From assembly GCA_000433175.1 (NCBI GenBank), contig HF986711.1, positions 1 to 12,642 on the forward strand: a DNA stretch of 12,642 nucleotides, read 5' to 3'. Each line of letters starts with the position of its first letter. The first letter of the stretch is position 1. This DNA comes from Prevotella sp. CAG:1058. GTDB lineage: Bacteria > Bacteroidota > Bacteroidia > Bacteroidales > Bacteroidaceae. Under the pieces are notes generated by a model, which saw only the letters and a list, made by a program, of their open reading frames with translations, was not told the DNA's origin and searched no databases. This document shows positions 6,341 to 12,642 of this stretch, in pieces. The position numbers and the translations under genes were made by a program.

Positions 6341-6391
6341 ATAAGAAAAGCCCTGCGGCATGAGGCTTGCATCCATCATGCCGCAGGGCTT
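6341..6391 (-). terminator. Strong terminator of the starch operon
   Basis: AAGCCCTGCGGCATGA (6348-6363) and TCATGCCGCAGGGCTT (6376-6391) form a perfect 16-bp stem with a 12-base loop. On the minus strand the T-rich run CTTTTCTTAT follows the stem base. It lies about 90 bp after the neopullulanase stop and closes the operon. Confidence 0.88.
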
Positions 6392-6479
6392 GGTAAAATG
6401 ATGTCGTAACAGCAGGAACCTGCATCATTGGTTACAGGACATACGGACTGCAAATATCATGAGCGGAAAACCACTATTA

Positions 6480-8372
6480 TCAGAACTCGAGTATCATGAC
6501 GCCACGCGGCTCGAGCTGCACGTCGCTTGATAGCGATACCTTCTTGCCCGTAAGTATGTCTGTGGCAGCGGTATTCTGGCCGATAACCTCGGCATAGCGC
6601 TTAACGGCAAGCGCAGAAGCCTTCTTGGTGCCGTTGACTACGGTGAGGACGGTCTTGCCGCCATACTGGCGTGCTATGACATAAACGCCGTTGTAAGGTA
6701 TGAACTGCTTTTGCGAACCTTTTATTATGACATCGTTGCCCTGGCGCCAGTGCAACAGGCGGCTCAGCCATGTGAACATGGCGTTCTCGGCGCGTGTACG
6801 ACCTTCTGCCGTGAAGGCGTTGTGCTGGTCGCCGGGGAAGCCGCCGGGGAAGTCCTTGCGCACGTTGCCGTCGGTAACTTCCTTGGTGCCGTTCATCAGC
6901 ACTTCAGTGCCGTAGTAGAGTTGCGGTATGCGGTTGACGGTAAGCAGTATGGCCAGAGCCTGCTTAAGTGCGGTAGAGTCCTTGCCCTTGCCGAGGAAGC
7001 GGTCTGTGTCGTGGTTCTCGATGAAGGCCATCACGCTCGACGGATTGGGATAAAGGTAGTCGTAGACGAAGTTGTTGTAAATGCGGTTCAGGCCGGTAGT
7101 GAAGCCGTCGGTGTCCTCGCGCTTGGCCTGGTTTATCTTGTCGTAGAAGCTGAAGTCCATGACGGTCTTCAGGTAGCTGTTCTTCTCGGCCAGCTTTGAG
7201 TCCTTCTGCCATGCGGCTGTATAAGGAGGCTCGGTAACCCATGTCTCGCCTACAACGTTGAAGTTGGGATACTCCTGGTCGAGAGTCTTAAGCCACAGCG
7301 CCATGGCGTCGGCGTCGGCATAAGGATGGGTGTCCATGCGGATGCCGTCGATGCCAACAGTCTCAATCCACCACTCGCTGTTCTGTATGAGGTACTTTAT
7401 CACGTGGGGGTTGCGCTGGTTAAGGTCGGGCATGGTAGGAACAAACCATCCGTCAACAGTTTCCTTCAGGTCTACGTCGGCCGCATACGGGTCTACGATG
7501 GTGGTCAGCTTGTAGTTGGTCTGCAGGTACTTCTCGTTAGTCTCGGGCTTTGTTTTGTCCTTGCGGTCGTAGAGCCAGTCGGGAGTGTTGAGCCAGTCCT
7601 TGGAAGGCATGTCGTTAACCCACGGATGCTCGAAGCCGCAGTGATTGAATATCATGTCCATGACAATCTTCAATCCCTTTGAGTGTGCCTCGTCGGCAAG
7701 GCGGCGGTACTCGTCGTTTGTGCCGAAGCGCGGGTCAACGCGGTAATAGTCCGTGGTGGCGTAGCCGTGGTATGTGCTCGAGCCGTTGCCGTCGGGCGAG
7801 TTGTTCTCAAGCACAGGAGTGAACCACAACGCCGTAACGCCAAGCTCCTTGAAGTAGTCGAGGTGGCTGCGTATGCCCTCCAGGTCGCCACCGTGGCGCA
7901 GGCTGGGCTGCGAGCGGTCGGTCTTGTATGTGTTCAGGCCCTTGATGTCGTTGTTCTTCGGGTCGCCGTCGGCAAAACGGTCGGGCATGAGCATGTAGAG
8001 CACGTCGGCATTGGTGAAGCCCATACGCTCCTCGCCGCGCTTTTCGCGCGCCTTCAGTTCGTACTTAACCTTCTTTGTAGACTTGCCGTTCTTGAACTGG
8101 AGAGTCATCTCGCCGGGCTGTGCGCCCTCGAGGTTTAGGTAAACAAGCAGGTAATTGGGGCTGTCGAGGCGTACGATGCTGTCAACCTTGACACCTGCAT
8201 AGTCCGTCGTGACTTCGGCCGAGCGTATGCCCTCGCCGTAAACCATGAGCTGCAACGACGGATTCTTCATCCCGACAAACCAGTTGGTCGGGTCGATGCG
8301 GTCAACCTTGACCGCAGCACTGACTGTCATAACGCTTAAAATCAAGCTTAAAGATAAAAGAATTTTTTTCAT
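6480..8372 (-). CDS. susA: Periplasmic GH13 neopullulanase / cyclomaltodextrinase-like amylase (SusA type)
   Basis: The product is 630 aa. Signal peptide MKKILLSLSLILSVMTVSAA has no lipobox, so it is periplasmic like SusA of Bacteroides thetaiotaomicron (about 617 aa). Residues 21-110 form the beta-sandwich N-domain of cyclomaltodextrinases (VDRIDPTNWFVGMKNPSLQL). The GH13 barrel begins near FTNADVLYMLMPDRFADGD (119-137). Conserved regions are complete: DMIFNH (239-244), GIRMDTH with nucleophile Asp347, VVGETW with acid/base Glu376, and ENHDTDR with Asp455. A C-terminal beta domain follows (about 545-630). It should hydrolyse alpha-1,4 links of maltodextrins, pullulan or cyclodextrins in the periplasm. 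It is the last gene of the operon, 57 bp after the pullulanase gene with no promoter between. The symbol is by similarity; exact specificity is inferred. Confidence 0.88.
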   Translation of the reverse strand: MKKILLSLSLILSVMTVSAAVKVDRIDPTNWFVGMKNPSLQLMVYGEGIRSAEVTTDYAGVKVDSIVRLDSPNYLLVYLNLEGAQPGEMTLQFKNGKSTKKVKYELKAREKRGEERMGFTNADVLYMLMPDRFADGDPKNNDIKGLNTYKTDRSQPSLRHGGDLEGIRSHLDYFKELGVTALWFTPVLENNSPDGNGSSTYHGYATTDYYRVDPRFGTNDEYRRLADEAHSKGLKIVMDMIFNHCGFEHPWVNDMPSKDWLNTPDWLYDRKDKTKPETNEKYLQTNYKLTTIVDPYAADVDLKETVDGWFVPTMPDLNQRNPHVIKYLIQNSEWWIETVGIDGIRMDTHPYADADAMALWLKTLDQEYPNFNVVGETWVTEPPYTAAWQKDSKLAEKNSYLKTVMDFSFYDKINQAKREDTDGFTTGLNRIYNNFVYDYLYPNPSSVMAFIENHDTDRFLGKGKDSTALKQALAILLTVNRIPQLYYGTEVLMNGTKEVTDGNVRKDFPGGFPGDQHNAFTAEGRTRAENAMFTWLSRLLHWRQGNDVIIKGSQKQFIPYNGVYVIARQYGGKTVLTVVNGTKKASALAVKRYAEVIGQNTAATDILTGKKVSLSSDVQLEPRGVMILEF

Positions 8373-8429
8373 TGGTCTTAATTATTATTTTTAGCTAAAC
8401 AGTTCGTAAGGATTCTGTCCGTAAACGGT

Positions 8430-10346
8430 TTAATCGTGCATGATCAACGCCGAACGGGCAGGCACGTCGACACTCGCGCCCTCTGCCGTGCCGAGACCTT
8501 TCTCGTTGATTACGCCGTCGCGGCAGACAATGGTGTATTTACCTGACGGCACGGCAACGCTGCGGGCGTTATTGGCAGAATTGAGTATTACGATAATGTT
8601 CTTCCACTTGTCGCCTCCGGCATTATCCTTCAGGCGGAAGGCCACAAGATTGTCTTCGACAGGAAGGAACTCGAGGTGCTTGCGCACGAGGTCGGCGTCA
8701 CCGAGACGGAAGGCAGGATGATTCTTGCGCAGCGAAATGAGCTTGCTGTAATAGTCGAACACCTGCGGATATTTCTCCAGGTTGGTCCAGTCTATGCGGT
8801 TTATGCTGTCTGGTGAATTGAAGCTGTTGTGTACGCCCTTCTTGTCGCGCAAGGCCTCTTCTCCCGAAAGGATGAACGGCACACCCTGCGAGGTGAACAC
8901 GGCAGTCTGTGCAAGCAGGTCGAGACGGATAAGCTCGTCTGTCGTTATGCCGGGAATACTGGTGCGCAGGCGGTCTACAAGGCACATGTCGTCGTGGCAG
9001 CTTACGTAGCTTATTGTCTGGTAAGGCTGCAAGGCCCATGCCTCCTTGCTGTAATTAACCTTGGAATTGTCGACCTGCGGATGGGCTACCGCGCCCACGA
9101 TGCCGAACTTGATGCTCTCCTCGTTGCCCGGCAGGCCGGCTATGAAAGCACCCTTGTGGTCGTCGTTGAACGGACCGCGCAGGGCGTCGCGCATCTCGTC
9201 GCCGAACGCCGCTATGCCAGGCATCTGGCTCATGTTGGCCTTCATGGCGAGTTTCTTCTCAGGATAAGCGCACTTGCCGGCACTCCAGCCCTCGCCGTAG
9301 ATGAACGTTGCGGGATAAGTCTCGTCAAACATCTTGCGTATCTGGTTCATCGTCTCGATGTCATGTACGCCCATAAGGTCGACGCGGAAACCGTCGATGT
9401 GGTACTCGCTGACCCAGTAGAGCATTGACTCGGTCATGAACTTGCGCATAGGGATGCGCTCGCTGGCGGTCTCGTTGCCGCAGCCCGAACCGTCAGACCA
9501 CTTGCCGGCGGCAGTCTTGCGGTAGAATATTCCGGGGTAAGTGAGCTGGAAGTTGCTGCCGTCCAGATTGAAAGTGTGGTTGTAGACCACGTCAAGTATT
9601 ACACGGATGCCTGCCTTATGGAGCGCCTGCACCATCTGCTTGAACTCGCGGATGCGTGTTTCGGGCTTGTACGGATCGGTAGAATACGAACCTTCGGGCA
9701 CGTTGTAGTTCAACGGGTCGTAGCCCCAGTTGTATTGTGGAGTGTCGAGCCGTGTCTCGTCAACCGAAGCATAGTCGAACGACGGCAGAATGTGTACGGC
9801 GTTGACACCGAGTTTCTTCAGGTGGTCAATGGCCTTAGGCTCCGTCAAGGCGAGGAACTTGCCCTTGTAGCGCAGACCCGACGACGGGTCGATGGAGAAG
9901 TCGCGGTGGTGCATCTCGTAAATAACGAGGTCGGTCATCTTAACCTTTTCCGTTATGCGGTCAGAGTCCCAGCCCTTCGGGTCGGTGTCCTTCATGTCGA
10001 CTATCGCGCCGCGCTTGCCGTTGACGCCTACGGCCTTGGCAAACACGCCCGCGCATTCGCCGCGCCCGGTGTCAAACGTATAAAACTTATTCTTCATGTC
10101 ACCACTGAGCATGGCTGTATAAGTATTCTTGCCGGTGTGCTTCATTGCCACCGTCTGCAACGGCTCTCCTCCCTGCCCTTCGGCATAGATGCGCAGGGTA
10201 ACCTTGTCTGCCTTGTCGTCGGCGAACAGCGTGAAGCGGGTTTCACTCGGAGTGTATTCAACCTCGTTCATGAAATCCTGCGCCACGGCATCTTGCGCAA
10301 ATATCAACGACACGACACCTGTAAGCAAAAGATTCTTGATCTTCAT
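8430..10346 (-). CDS. pulA: Type I pullulanase, GH13 family (periplasmic debranching enzyme)
   Basis: The product is 638 aa. Signal peptide residues 1-23 (MKIKNLLLTGVVSLIFAQDA, cleavage near AVAQ) lack a lipobox. Residues 26-120 look like a CBM48/pullulanase N-terminal beta domain (FTLFADDKADKVTLRIYAEG). The catalytic barrel starts near LVIYEMHHRDFS (140-151). The type I pullulanase hallmark YNWGYDP is at 205-211. GH13 sites: DVVYNH (252-257), GFRVD with nucleophile Asp323, YGEGW with acid/base Glu352, and SCHDDM with Asp452. It should cleave alpha-1,6 branches of pullulan, limit dextrins or starch fragments, supplying linear chains to its neighbours. A strong hairpin precedes it in the 78-bp gap after the GH97 gene. 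It is slightly short for the family, but no motif is missing. Confidence 0.92.
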   Translation of the reverse strand: MKIKNLLLTGVVSLIFAQDAVAQDFMNEVEYTPSETRFTLFADDKADKVTLRIYAEGQGGEPLQTVAMKHTGKNTYTAMLSGDMKNKFYTFDTGRGECAGVFAKAVGVNGKRGAIVDMKDTDPKGWDSDRITEKVKMTDLVIYEMHHRDFSIDPSSGLRYKGKFLALTEPKAIDHLKKLGVNAVHILPSFDYASVDETRLDTPQYNWGYDPLNYNVPEGSYSTDPYKPETRIREFKQMVQALHKAGIRVILDVVYNHTFNLDGSNFQLTYPGIFYRKTAAGKWSDGSGCGNETASERIPMRKFMTESMLYWVSEYHIDGFRVDLMGVHDIETMNQIRKMFDETYPATFIYGEGWSAGKCAYPEKKLAMKANMSQMPGIAAFGDEMRDALRGPFNDDHKGAFIAGLPGNEESIKFGIVGAVAHPQVDNSKVNYSKEAWALQPYQTISYVSCHDDMCLVDRLRTSIPGITTDELIRLDLLAQTAVFTSQGVPFILSGEEALRDKKGVHNSFNSPDSINRIDWTNLEKYPQVFDYYSKLISLRKNHPAFRLGDADLVRKHLEFLPVEDNLVAFRLKDNAGGDKWKNIIVILNSANNARSVAVPSGKYTIVCRDGVINEKGLGTAEGASVDVPARSALIMHD

Positions 10347-10371
10347 CTTGTTATGTTATTGGGAGTTATAA

Positions 10372-10414
10372 TGAAGTTGGCGGGAGAAACGAAAGCCGAC
10401 TCCCGTCAACTTCA
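10372..10414 (-). promoter_or_regulatory. Intercistronic stem-loop between GH97 and pullulanase genes
   Basis: TGAAGTTGGCGGGAG (10372-10386) and CTCCCGTCAACTTCA (10400-10414) form a 15-bp stem with one G-T wobble and a 13-base loop. On the minus strand it begins about 10 bp after the GH97 stop and is followed by ATTATAACTCCC, not by a T-run. It is therefore unlikely to be a full terminator, and may set relative expression by stabilising or cleaving the mRNA. Confidence 0.7.
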
Positions 10415-10424
10415 ACAAAAAATA

Positions 10425-12572
<2,148 letters not shown>

Positions 12573-12593
12573 TTATTTTCATGAATATTTATT

Positions 12594-12641
12594 CTATGCG
12601 TCCAAGATTGCCGAGACCCCACTGCCGACATCACCAGCTAT
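12594..12641 (-). CDS. Possible 3' end of the next operon gene (partial)
   Basis: On the minus strand one frame is open from the right edge to TAG at 12596-12594, reading IAGDVGSGVSAILDA. The 42-bp gap to the GH97 start and the lack of a promoter there suggest an upstream operon member. In related loci this could be an outer-membrane starch-binding protein. Fifteen residues are too few to identify it, and the frame could be chance. Confidence 0.3.
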   Translation of the reverse strand: MAGDVGSGVSAILDA

Positions 12642-12642
12642 G

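Larger units (their letters stand above)
6132..6479. other. Intergenic region between starch operon and membrane-protein gene
   Basis: No gene is seen. It holds the leader and promoter of the membrane-protein gene (6132-6261), a GC-rich leader hairpin (6171-6210), a roughly 85-bp featureless stretch (6262-6347) and the starch-operon terminator (6341-6391). The remaining ~90 bp up to 6479 are the 3' untranslated end of the operon. Confidence 0.6.

Noticed and set aside
8373..8429. A possible promoter between the pullulanase and neopullulanase genes.
   Set aside because: No TAnnTTTG is present on the minus strand in the 57-bp gap; the genes are better read as one operon.

Overview
The window looks like a chromosomal segment of a Bacteroidota bacterium, most likely a Prevotella-like member of the Bacteroidales. 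Three things point there: three periplasmic starch enzymes of the Sus type, Bacteroidales-style promoters (TAnnTTTG at -7 with TTG/TTTG about 20 bp upstream) in front of several genes, and A-rich start regions without clear Shine-Dalgarno sequences. Species and genus cannot be fixed from the sequence alone.

Left part (1-1982), accessory in character. It opens with the last 30 codons of an unidentified gene. A dinD-type gene follows that has lost its middle: its 5' 100-odd codons and its last ~29 codons are joined out of frame. The dinD remnant lies between two copies of an imperfect 30-bp direct repeat. Next is a secreted protein with an HEFNH zinc-peptidase motif (DUF4932-like), then a short coding-like tail that may be what is left of another gene.

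Middle part (1951-6391). On the minus strand are an MFS transporter, about 700 bp without a convincing gene, a two-gene lipoprotein unit (YiiX/NlpC-P60-like lipoprotein followed by a small DUF4878-like lipoprotein) with its own promoter and terminator, and a seven-helix membrane protein of unknown function with its own promoter.

Right part (6348-12642), minus strand. This is a starch/alpha-glucan operon read right to left: GH97 alpha-glucosidase (SusB type), type I pullulanase (GH13, YNWGYDP motif), and neopullulanase/cyclomaltodextrinase-like GH13 (SusA type), closed by a strong terminator. All three have Sec signal peptides without a lipobox, so they should act in the periplasm on oligosaccharides imported by a SusCD-like system. 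The pullulanase removes alpha-1,6 branches, the neopullulanase cuts alpha-1,4 links and the GH97 enzyme releases glucose. No promoter is visible in front of the GH97 gene, and a short reading frame ends just upstream of it, so the operon probably begins beyond the window.

I see no clearly new defence or mobile system. The most informative oddities are the internally deleted dinD with its flanking repeats, a strong hairpin between the GH97 and pullulanase genes, the orphan coding-like tail at 1818-1982, and the gene-free 3259-3957 stretch with its inverted repeats.
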